A stretch of 32,406 bases of DNA from a bacterium (GTDB taxonomy: Bacteria; Spirochaetota; UBA4802; UBA5550). Position numbers and translations under genes: made by a program. The stretch's first letter is position 1; every line of letters starts with the position of its first letter. Shown one piece after another: positions 1 through 8,500 of this stretch. Under the pieces are notes generated by a model. That model saw nothing but the letters and a program-made list of their open reading frames with translations. It searched no databases and had not been told where the DNA came from. Where the stretch lies: the NCBI GenBank assembly GCA_024224995.1, contig JAAENB010000138.1:1-32406 (forward strand), in the 5' to 3' direction.

Positions 1-28
1 TGCGGTGTTTATTTGGGTTTACCCCTCA

Positions 29-84
29 GTGACGTTTTTGCGTAGGGGCGAGGCATGCCTCTCCCCCCTACACAAAAACGTCAC
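29..84. repeat. Imperfect 56-bp GC-rich palindrome
   Basis: The outer arms GTGACGTTTTTG (29-40) and CAAAAACGTCAC (73-84) are perfectly complementary. Inside them a GTAGGGG/CCCCTAC stem surrounds a GAGGCATGCCTC centre with a small asymmetric bulge. No gene overlaps it. The core resembles the GTAGGGGCG...CGCCCCTAC class of dispersed palindromes that I recall from many bacterial genomes, so a REP/MITE-like repeat is the likeliest identity. It could also act as a transcription boundary for a gene left of the window. The sequence from 85 to about 158 holds nothing I can recognise. Confidence 0.7.
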
Positions 85-158
85 GAAAACCGCTCCGTGG
101 TAAAATCCCCGGAAACCGGCCCTATTTAAAAAGAGTTTCTTGAGAGAGAGACACACAT

Positions 159-188
159 AAAAAAAGACGGCTTTTTAAAGCCGTCTTT
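159..188 (-). terminator. Rho-independent terminator of the LysM-protein gene
   Basis: The stem pairs 163-174 (AAAGACGGCTTT) with 177-188. On the minus strand it is followed by a run of about seven T (complement of 159-165). It lies about 48 nt beyond the stop codon of the minus-strand gene at 236-1060, the usual place for an intrinsic terminator. Confidence 0.85.
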
Positions 189-235
189 AGAAGGAGAAAA
201 GCATCTTCTTTTTTCGATAGTATCTCGCCTTATTA

Positions 236-1060
236 TTACCTGGGAATTTTAAGCCGCTGTCCGGGGAAAATAAGAATAGGATTCTTAATTTTGTCCCTGT
301 TGGCGTTGTAGATAAGTTTCCACTTAGAGTGGTCGCCGAGGAGTTTTTCACTGATTTTTATTAAATCGTCTTTCTCTTCAACGGTGTAATACTCGGCCCC
401 TTCTTCTTCCACTGGTTCCGCTTTTTTTACGGGCTCGACTTTCTTCTCAGCTTTCTTTTCAGCTTTTTTGGGTTCGGTTTTAATTGCTTCGAATTTTTCC
501 GCTTCCGCTTTTACAGCTTCTTCTTTTTTTGCATCGCTGCTCATTTCTTCTTTTTTCGCGGGTTCTACTGCTTGAGCCTTGTCTATTTCACCAACTGCTG
601 CGATCTTATCTGATCCCTTATCTTTACCTAAAAATCCCTGAATGTTTGGCCAGAATATATACCCAGCCACTGCAATTAACAGGAGAAAGAGCACAACCGG
701 TACTGTTTTTGAAGATTTTTCCGGCTCTGCCTCACGCTGCTGCTGTAAAATTGGAGAAGTCACTGTTGACTCCTGAACCGTATCCTGCTCCACCGGAGGA
801 GTTGGTTTTGGTGCTGCAACCTTTTCCACCACAGGTGCTTTTACGGATTTTCTAACAACTTTTTTAACAGCGGCTTTTTTAACGGCTGCTTTTTTGACAG
901 TTTTTTTAACAGCTGCTTTTTTAACAACTTTTTTAGCGGCTGCTTTTTTAACAACCTTTTTGGCAACGGTTTTTTTAACTATCTTTTTTACGGCCTTTTT
1001 AGAAGCGCTTTTCTTAGCTGCTTTTTTAACAGCCTTTTTACTTTTTTTAGTATCCGCCAT
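236..1060 (-). CDS. Membrane protein with histone-H1-like Lys-rich tail and C-terminal LysM domain
   Basis: The product has 274 residues. Residues 5-75 are a run of KKAVKKAAKK-type repeats, like the Lys/Ala tails of histone H1, chlamydial HC2 and other bacterial histone-like proteins. Residues 76-118 are Pro/Gln-rich. Residues 120-138 form one hydrophobic helix (core VVLFLLLIAVAGYIF). Residues 140-222 are a charged Lys/Glu/Ala linker. Residues 224-273 match a LysM fold: YYTV start, a KWKLIYNANRD centre and a PGQRLKIP end. By the positive-inside rule the Lys-rich tail should be cytoplasmic, where it could bind DNA or another polyanion, and LysM should be outside, where it could bind peptidoglycan. 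A consensus promoter precedes it and a terminator follows, so it is probably monocistronic. The domains are visible; DNA binding is inferred from composition only. Low-complexity Lys repeats also arise in unrelated proteins. Confidence 0.85.
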   Translation of the reverse strand: MADTKKSKKAVKKAAKKSASKKAVKKIVKKTVAKKVVKKAAAKKVVKKAAVKKTVKKAAVKKAAVKKVVRKSVKAPVVEKVAAPKPTPPVEQDTVQESTVTSPILQQQREAEPEKSSKTVPVVLFLLLIAVAGYIFWPNIQGFLGKDKGSDKIAAVGEIDKAQAVEPAKKEEMSSDAKKEEAVKAEAEKFEAIKTEPKKAEKKAEKKVEPVKKAEPVEEEGAEYYTVEEKDDLIKISEKLLGDHSKWKLIYNANRDKIKNPILIFPGQRLKIPR

Positions 1061-1136
1061 ATACCTATCCTTAATGTTTTTTGATATGGAGTTTTTTTTG
1101 ATTTACAACCTTTATATATTCGGCTGCAATCTTAGT

Positions 1137-1165
1137 AATATTTAATAATAGATACAGGCTGTCAA
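1137..1165 (-). promoter_or_regulatory. Sigma-70-type promoter for the LysM-protein gene
   Basis: On the minus strand there is a perfect TTGACA (1165-1160), a 17-nt spacer and an AATATT -10 element (1142-1137), about 75 nt upstream of the ATG at 1060. The -35 is consensus and the -10 weaker. The rest of the divergent gap (1166-1296) is A/T-rich and shows no equally clear promoter for sbcD. Confidence 0.6.
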
Positions 1166-1296
1166 GTAAAAATCAGGAACAAAATATTCATAAAAAAAAC
1201 CTTGCCAAATAAATATGACATAATAGAGGTGGAATTCCGGGGAGACGGTTTAGAAGCGGAAACCCGGTATCTCTTTGCTACACTGGTAATACACCA

Positions 1297-2454
1297 ATGA
1301 AAATACTCCATACATCGGACTGGCATCTGGGAAAATCGCTGCATGAGCGCTCAATGGTAGAGGATCAGCAGCATAGTCTTGAGCAGGTCCATGAAATAAT
1401 ACGAAACGATCCCCATGACGCGTTGATTATTTCCGGGGATATATACGACAGGAGTCTGCCGCCAACAGAAGCGGTACGCCTGTTAAGCTGGTTCCTTACG
1501 ACCTTGCGCGAGTTCTCAACTATCCCGGTATTGATTATCCCGGGAAACCACGATAGTGCCGGACGTCTCTCTTATTGCGCGGATTTGATGGTGCTTTCGA
1601 ACATATATTTTCAAACAGACCCTGAAAAAGTGGATGAACCCGTTACGATAGAGGCCTGCGGTGAAAAGGCGGATATCTATATGATTCCCTTTCTTGATCC
1701 TTCGACGTATCATGTTCACCGGGATTTGGATGAGGAAAAAGAGAATAGTGCCGAAGAAAGGGTCCGGCTTACCCATGAGGATTCGGTAAAAGAGGCCGTA
1801 CGCAGGATACATGCCCGTATGAATGGCGAAAATATTAATATACTGGCAGCCCACCTGTTTACCCTGGGAGGAATGACCTCGGAATCGGAACGGAGATTCG
1901 TGGGACACGCGGGGAGTGTGGCACCGGAAGTACTTGAGGGATTTGATTATATCGCCCTTGGCCATCTTCATAAGCCCCAGCGGGTAAGTGATTATATTTA
2001 TTATCCCGGTTCCCTGGCAAAATATTCTTTTTCCGAATCGGGAGATACAAAACAGGTCCTGTCAATTGATATCGGCAAAAATGCCTTAACGGTAAATCCA
2101 AAAGAAATTCACCCTTTCCGTGAAATGGTCAGGTTAAAAGACACATACATGAAACTGATGCATGATGAAGAGTATAAACAATACAAAGATTCCTATATAG
2201 AAGCAGAATTGCTCGATAGCGATCTGGTAATAAACCCCATTAGTTCGCTGCGGGAACGTTTTCCCTATGTTCTGTCGGTACGGCAAAAAAAACCGGATAA
2301 TGAAATGGGAGATGATATTCTTGAACTGCCCGATGAAGACCGGAACCTGGAGACCGATTTTGTATCATTTCACAAATATATTTATGATGAAGAACCGGGT
2401 GAAGAGAAGATGAGCATATTTATTGAGCAATATAATTCCGGGGTGAGAGTGTGA
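1297..2454 (+). CDS. sbcD: Exonuclease subunit SbcD (Mre11 family)
   Basis: The 385-residue product is the nuclease subunit of the SbcCD complex, which processes DNA double-strand ends and cleaves hairpins. The Mn-binding phosphoesterase motifs are in order: D8-x-H10 (TSDWHLG), D48 (ISGDIYDR), GNHD (83-86), a histidine in AAHLF near 185 and GHLHKP near 222. Length fits the family. The ATG at 1297 gives the standard MKILHTSDWHLG start but has no clear Shine-Dalgarno sequence. It overlaps sbcC by 4 nt (GTGA), the usual translationally coupled order. Identification is firm. Confidence 0.97.
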   Translation: MKILHTSDWHLGKSLHERSMVEDQQHSLEQVHEIIRNDPHDALIISGDIYDRSLPPTEAVRLLSWFLTTLREFSTIPVLIIPGNHDSAGRLSYCADLMVLSNIYFQTDPEKVDEPVTIEACGEKADIYMIPFLDPSTYHVHRDLDEEKENSAEERVRLTHEDSVKEAVRRIHARMNGENINILAAHLFTLGGMTSESERRFVGHAGSVAPEVLEGFDYIALGHLHKPQRVSDYIYYPGSLAKYSFSESGDTKQVLSIDIGKNALTVNPKEIHPFREMVRLKDTYMKLMHDEEYKQYKDSYIEAELLDSDLVINPISSLRERFPYVLSVRQKKPDNEMGDDILELPDEDRNLETDFVSFHKYIYDEEPGEEKMSIFIEQYNSGVRV

Positions 2455-5400
2455 GACCGCATACAATAACTATGGAGGCGTTTGGCCCTTTTCCGGACAA
2501 ACAGTTTATTGATTTCGACAGTTATAATGACTTTTTTCTCGTAACAGGACCAACGGGCGCAGGAAAGAGTACTATTTTTGACGCCATAATGTTCGCTTTA
2601 TACGGCCAGCTTCCGGGAACCCGTGACCCCAAATCCGTTGTTTCCAGCTATGTTGAGAACAAAGTAACCCCTTCAGTGGAGCTGGTATTCAGCTTTAAAG
2701 GGAAGCGGTATAAAATAGTTAGAATTCCAGCCCATAGAAGACTGGCCAAAAAAGGGGAAAAACGGCTTGTTGATGAAGACATGAGTGTGGAATTTTATGA
2801 AGATTCCAATGATGAATGGTTTCCCATCACCGGCAAACCATCAGAGATTAATAACAGGATAACCCGGCTTATTCATCTTAGCGCCGATGAATTTGCTAAA
2901 ATAGTTATTCTTCCCCAGGGAGAGTTCCAGAAATTTTTAATTGCCGATACAAAAGACAAACGGGCGCTTCTTGAGAAAATTTTCCCCATTGATGAGCATG
3001 AGAAAATAGCTCAACTGATGAAAGATAAAGCAAAGGGAAAGCAGGATGAACTGAAGCTGCGAACTGATGAACAGAAAAATTTGCGAAAGGAATTTGATCC
3101 CGATACCTATGAGGAAGATCATAAAAAACTGCTTGAAGAGCTGAAAAACTCCACCCGGAGATACGAAGAAGGGAAAAAAGAGTTTGAACGGCTTACCAGG
3201 GAGCTCACCAGGGCGGAAAGTATTGAAGAACAGTTTGTAGAATTCGATACCCTGGAAAAACAGCTAAAGATCCTGGATTCGCAAAAGCAGGAATTTAAAG
3301 AAAAACAGGAAAAGCTATCCCTGGCCCGGAGGGCGAAAGAGATACAGCCGTTTGTTGGTAAGTATACTGAGCGGCAAAAAGAGATCGAAAAAGAAGAGCA
3401 GAATAAGGCCTCTTCTGAGAAAAGGCTCCTGAAGGAGGAAGCGCTTTATAAAGAAGCCGAAAAGGAGTCGCGGAATATCCCGGAGCTGGAGGAAAAAACC
3501 AGGAAACATATGGAAGAACTGGGACGCCTGGAAGCCCTTCTTCCAAAAGAAAAAGAGCTCAAAAAGAAAGAAGAAGCCCTTGAAAAGGCACAAGCCCGGT
3601 ATACGGCAATGATAGATGCTTTTGGCAAAAAAAAGAGTGAGTCTCAATCTCTGGATGAAACGGTTGAAAAGCTAAAAACTGCCATTAAAGAAGATGAAGC
3701 CCGGAGCAGTGAATATGAGACTGTCGTGGATGAGCTGGCCCGGATAACCCGGGTATACCGGGAAGCCCAAAAGATCTCGGGACTGGGCAAAGAGAAAGGC
3801 GATATCGCGGTAAAGATAAAAGAAGTTTTGAAAGAATTATCTCATGCGGAAAAGTCTTTGCGGGTTAATATCAAGCAGGAAGAACAGCTCATAGCGAAAA
3901 AAGAGGCAGCCCAGGCTGCAAACCTGGCGGCAGGATTAGAATCGGGGAAACCGTGCCCGGTATGCGGATCAACAGAACACCCGGTTCCTGCTAATGTAGA
4001 CGCGGAAGAGTTTACTGATGAGGAGAAGCTCAGGGCAGCAGCCCGGAATATCAAAAACACGGAAAAAGAGATCTCGAAATGGAAAGAACGGCATAAGAAT
4101 TTTGAGGACAGAATAAAGCGTTGTGATGAAGAAATAGCGGCTCTTACATCGGAAGAGACTCTTACTGAGGCAGCGGCACAGGCAAAGAAAAAGGGTACGG
4201 AAAAAAAGAAGCAGGAGCTCGAAGGGATCAAGAACAGGCTTCGAAAACAGAGAACAGAGCTTGATGCCCTTGAAAAGAAACAGAAGGAAGAAGCAGCTAC
4301 TCTAAAGGAATGGCAGGATAAAATGTCCGCTTTTGAGCTGAAGCAAAAGACCCTGGAAGCGGAAGTTGAGTTCATTGGAAAAGAGCTTAAAGATACTCCC
4401 GATATAGGAGGATCAATAGGGCAGTTGAACCGTACAATTGAGACGAACAGGAAGACTATTGAGACCATACAGAGCCGGTTGAACAAATCAGCACGGAATG
4501 TTGAGGGAATAACCCAGTCCCTGCGTACGATTGCGAAAAACCTCGAAGAGCAGAATAAACGATTGGACCTTTCAAGAGAGGAGATGGAGAAACATCTGGC
4601 GGCAAGCGATTTTCCCAGCGCAAAAAAGGCCGCTCTTTATTTTCTTCCCGATGCTGAAATAAAAGCGCTCGATACGGCAATACAGGAATATTTTAACAGC
4701 CGTTTATCTCTTGAAAGCAGGTTTAAGTCTGTAACGGAAAAGATAGATAAAACAGAACGACCCAATATTGAGGTTATAAAACAGGAAAAAGAGCAAAAGG
4801 GGAAAGAATTTGACCTTTCGGAGCGGGAAAAGAATGATACCGGGAATAGAATAAAGGATCTGGAAAAAATAAAAAAGAGCTATGATGGATTGAGCGAAAA
4901 AATAGAACAGCTTATGACGGAATCGGATACCCTGGTAAAATTATCGAATGATCTGAACGGGAAAAACCGGAAAAACCTGAATTTCCAGGGTTATGTACTG
5001 GGAGCCTATCTCAGGGAAGTAACCCGTTTTGCTTCAAAAAGGCTTCAGCTCATGAGTGATGACCGGTATACGCTCCATGTTACGGAAGAGATAACTCATG
5101 GGAACAGGGAAGCAGGGCTCGATCTTGATGTATTTGATTCCCATACAGGGCAGCAGCGGAGCGTGAAGACACTTTCGGGAGGAGAGAAGTTCCTGGCATC
5201 CATTTCCCTGGCCCTTGGACTTTCCGATGTAATCCAGGCACGATCCGGTGAAATTGAACTGGATGCCATATTTATCGACGAAGGGTTCGGCTCCCTTGAT
5301 GATACCGCCCTTGACCGGGCTCTCACAATTCTGGACGATATCCGCGGAAACAGGATGGTGGGAATTATTTCCCATGTAAACGAGTTAAAAAGGAGGATCC

Positions 5401-5456
5401 CCTCCCAGGTAAAGGTCATCAAGGAGACCAGGGGATCGGTTATTAACCAGGTGTAA
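2451..5456 (+). CDS. sbcC: Exonuclease subunit SbcC (Rad50-like ATPase)
   Basis: The 1001-residue product is the SMC/Rad50-type ATPase partner of SbcD. It has an N-terminal Walker A (GPTGAGKST, near residue 34), long Lys/Glu-rich antiparallel coiled coils, and a central zinc hook CPVC near residues 501-504, where two SbcC molecules join. At the C-terminus are the ABC signature LSGGEKF and the Walker B IFIDEGFGSLD. The start is GTG and overlaps the sbcD stop. The zinc-hook CxxC and all ATPase motifs are intact, so a working enzyme is expected. The complex acts in the cytoplasm on DNA ends and palindromes, and several perfect palindromes occur elsewhere in this window. Confidence 0.97.
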   Translation: MRPHTITMEAFGPFPDKQFIDFDSYNDFFLVTGPTGAGKSTIFDAIMFALYGQLPGTRDPKSVVSSYVENKVTPSVELVFSFKGKRYKIVRIPAHRRLAKKGEKRLVDEDMSVEFYEDSNDEWFPITGKPSEINNRITRLIHLSADEFAKIVILPQGEFQKFLIADTKDKRALLEKIFPIDEHEKIAQLMKDKAKGKQDELKLRTDEQKNLRKEFDPDTYEEDHKKLLEELKNSTRRYEEGKKEFERLTRELTRAESIEEQFVEFDTLEKQLKILDSQKQEFKEKQEKLSLARRAKEIQPFVGKYTERQKEIEKEEQNKASSEKRLLKEEALYKEAEKESRNIPELEEKTRKHMEELGRLEALLPKEKELKKKEEALEKAQARYTAMIDAFGKKKSESQSLDETVEKLKTAIKEDEARSSEYETVVDELARITRVYREAQKISGLGKEKGDIAVKIKEVLKELSHAEKSLRVNIKQEEQLIAKKEAAQAANLAAGLESGKPCPVCGSTEHPVPANVDAEEFTDEEKLRAAARNIKNTEKEISKWKERHKNFEDRIKRCDEEIAALTSEETLTEAAAQAKKKGTEKKKQELEGIKNRLRKQRTELDALEKKQKEEAATLKEWQDKMSAFELKQKTLEAEVEFIGKELKDTPDIGGSIGQLNRTIETNRKTIETIQSRLNKSARNVEGITQSLRTIAKNLEEQNKRLDLSREEMEKHLAASDFPSAKKAALYFLPDAEIKALDTAIQEYFNSRLSLESRFKSVTEKIDKTERPNIEVIKQEKEQKGKEFDLSEREKNDTGNRIKDLEKIKKSYDGLSEKIEQLMTESDTLVKLSNDLNGKNRKNLNFQGYVLGAYLREVTRFASKRLQLMSDDRYTLHVTEEITHGNREAGLDLDVFDSHTGQQRSVKTLSGGEKFLASISLALGLSDVIQARSGEIELDAIFIDEGFGSLDDTALDRALTILDDIRGNRMVGIISHVNELKRRIPSQVKVIKETRGSVINQV

Positions 5457-5476
5457 TCGCAAATATAAAAAATAAT

Positions 5477-5505
5477 TTGACCTTCATGCAGTGGTATGGT
5501 AATTT
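5477..5505 (+). promoter_or_regulatory. Possible sigma-70 promoter before the two giant genes
   Basis: TTGACC (5477-5482), a 17-nt spacer and TAATTT (5500-5505) lie in the 91-nt gap after sbcC and would give a leader of roughly 35 nt before the ATG at 5548. No terminator separates it from sbcC, so read-through is also possible. Confidence 0.4.
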
Positions 5506-5547
5506 CAGTGTTTGTAGGTTTATGTAACTGTGTAACAGGATCGCTGA

Positions 5548-8500
5548 ATGGAAAGAGTACCAGGCTATGAAATAAAAGAAAGAATTGATGATTCACGAGC
5601 CTACCCACTATATCGCGCTATAAACGAGAATTCCGGGGATAGGGTTATTCTACGACCCTTGCAGGCCGGGTTTTTTTCCTATTCCGTAATAACCAGGTTG
5701 AAACAGGAGTATCAAACCATTAATTCCTTCAACCTGACGGGCGTAATAAAAACCTATGATATAATCAATTATAAAGACGGAGTTGCTTTAATTCATGAAG
5801 ATTTTAATGGTTATTCCCTTAAAAAAGAAATAAGCACCGGCACCTTTGACAGCAAAGCTTTTTTAAACATTGCCATAGCAATCGCCGGAATTCTGGGAGA
5901 ACTTCATAGGCGAGATATTGTTCATAAAAATTTGCATTCCAATAATGTTTTGGTTCAAAGAGCGGAAGAAACTGTTAAAATTACGGGTTTTGGTATTTCT
6001 CCGGTTATGCTTCATGAGAGTGAAATAAAGGAAGGTTTGGCTCTTGTTGATGAATCCATGCTGTATATGTCCCCGGAGCAGACAGGCCGGATCAAAAAAA
6101 TAGTCGATTACCGGACCGATTTGTATTCTCTGGGGATAATATTTTATGAAATGCTTATGGGGCATGTTCCTTTTAATTCCACAGATCCCATGGAAATTAT
6201 TCATTCTCATCTTGCCAGGAAGCCGCTTTCCCCGGTAAGAGCTGATCCTTCAATACCGGGGGTGATTTCCGGTATTGTTATGAAGCTGCTCTCGAAAGCA
6301 ACTGAAGAGCGATACCAGAATGCTTTTGGACTTATGGCAGACCTGGAGGAGTGCCGGGTTCGGCTGCTTGCGAAAGAGAAAATTACTCATTTTGAACTGG
6401 CAGAAAAAGATAATGTTGTTAAATTTAAGATTCCGGGGAAACTTTTTGGCCGGAATGAAGAGATAAGGATTTTATTGTCGGGATTTGAACGGGCAGCAGT
6501 AGGGAGATGTGAAATAATGCTTGTTTCCGGGAATGCCGGAATTGGTAAAACCGCGCTTGTAAACGAGATTCATAAGCCTGTAGCCGCGAAAAAAGGATAC
6601 TTTATTTACGGAAGATATGAGCAGCTGGGAGTAGAGCCCTATAGCGCCATAATCCGGGCATTCCGGCGATTGACCAGGCAGGTGCTGTCGGAAAGTAAAG
6701 AAAAAATAATGCGATTGAAAAATGATCTCCTCACTGCCCTGGGACCAAACGGGAAAGTGATAAGCGATGTTATCCCCGGTATTGAACCGATAATCGGAAA
6801 ACAGCCTGAAATTGGAGAACTGGATGCGGAGGGCTCGCAGAATCGTTTTAACCATGTGTTTAAGAATTTTGTCAGAGTCATTGCGAGAAAAGAATTTCCC
6901 ATAGCGCTTTTTCTTGATAATTGTCAATGGGCCGACAACGCAAGTCTGCAGCTGCTTAAGATCCTGGTAACCGATCCTGATATTAAATACCTGTTTTTAA
7001 TAGGAGCATATAGAGATTCTGAAATAGGGGAATCCCATCCCACAGTGGAGGTGCTGCGGGAGATAGAGCGGGAGCATACCCCGGTAAGCAGGATGGCTCT
7101 TGGACCGCTTAAAGTGAATCATGTAAATGACAGCCTTTCCAATTTTTTGGGACATCCCAGGGAGATAATATTTCCCCTGGCGGAGTTGGTGCACCGGAAA
7201 ACAGGAGGAAATCCTTTTTTTATTAACCAGTTTTTAACAACATTATATGAAAAAAAATTGCTTCAGTTTGTATCATACCAGGACGGGAAGGGAAAAGGGG
7301 GCTGGCAATGGAATATCGATGCCGTTAAGAATGTCCAGGTAACTGATAATGTTGTAAAACTAATGGCAGAGAAAATTACCCGGCTGGAAGAGAATTCCAT
7401 AGAAATATTAAAAATATGTTCCTGCATAGGAAGCAGGTTCGATCTGGATACGGTCTCGCTGATACTGGAGAAAACGATTGAGGAGACCCTGTATGACCTT
7501 GCAGAAGCAACCAGGGAAGATATTCTTGATTCCAGGGATCATCTGTATATGTTTCAGCACGATAGGATCCGCGAAGCAGCCTATTCATTAATTCCCGAAG
7601 AAAAGAAAAACAGCCTTCATTTGAAGATCGGAAGATTAATGCTGAAACAGATTAATGATAATGATGATAAAGATGTCTTATATGACAGGATATTTTATAT
7701 CGTAAACCAGATGAATTTTGGGATAATGCTGATAAGCCGGCAGAACGATAAAGATGAACTTGCCGGTTTAAACCTGGTTGCGGGAAGAAAGGCGAGAAGT
7801 TCGGCAGCCTATTCCTCACAATTGCGATATCTTGAAACAGGTATACAACTGGCAGGAGAAGGCGGATGGACCGGGAACTATGATTTGACCCTGGCTTTAT
7901 ATACGGAGGCAGCGGAAGCGGCTTACCTGTGCGGTTATTATAATAAAGCGGAGGCCCTGTCCAATGTAGTCCTTGAGAAATCCGGGGACTTGCTCGAAAA
8001 GGTACATGTGTATGTAATAAAGATCCGTCTCCGGATCGCGCAGTACCAGCTGGTCGAAGCACTGCAAACTGCACGTGAAACACTTAAGCTGTTGGGAATA
8101 CGCCTCCCTCGAAGGGCTGGCATTGCCCGGGGGGTGGCTGAACTCGTCAGGACATGGTATACCTTATTGGGGAAAAAAATTGAAGACCTCGCTCTTCTCC
8201 CTGAAATGGAAGATCCCTATCGACTTGCCGCGACCCGGGTGATGTTATGCATGGGACCGGCAGCGCTCTTTGTGGAACCAATGCTGGGAACGATTATTAT
8301 ATGCAAGGCAGCCAGGCTCGCGATAAAGTACGGGAATAATCCCTGGGCCGCTTTTATTTACACGACATATGGCATGATCCTCTGTGGAGTTCTTGGTGCC
8401 ATAAATTCCGGGTACCGGTTTGGGCGAATGGGATTGCGGCTTGCCAGGGAACGGAAAGATAAGCGGGCTCAGGCCAGGGTAATGGAATTGTTTAATTTTT

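Noticed and set aside
894..1145. Leu/Phe-rich open frame on the plus strand opposite the Lys-rich repeats
   Set aside because: It is the antisense of Lys/Ala codons, which automatically reads as Phe/Leu. No ribosome site, and the minus-strand frame has recognisable domains.
3842..4486. 214-codon open frame on the minus strand inside sbcC
   Set aside because: Antisense of coiled-coil Lys/Glu/Arg codons giving a Ser/Phe-rich product; sbcC is complete and well supported here.
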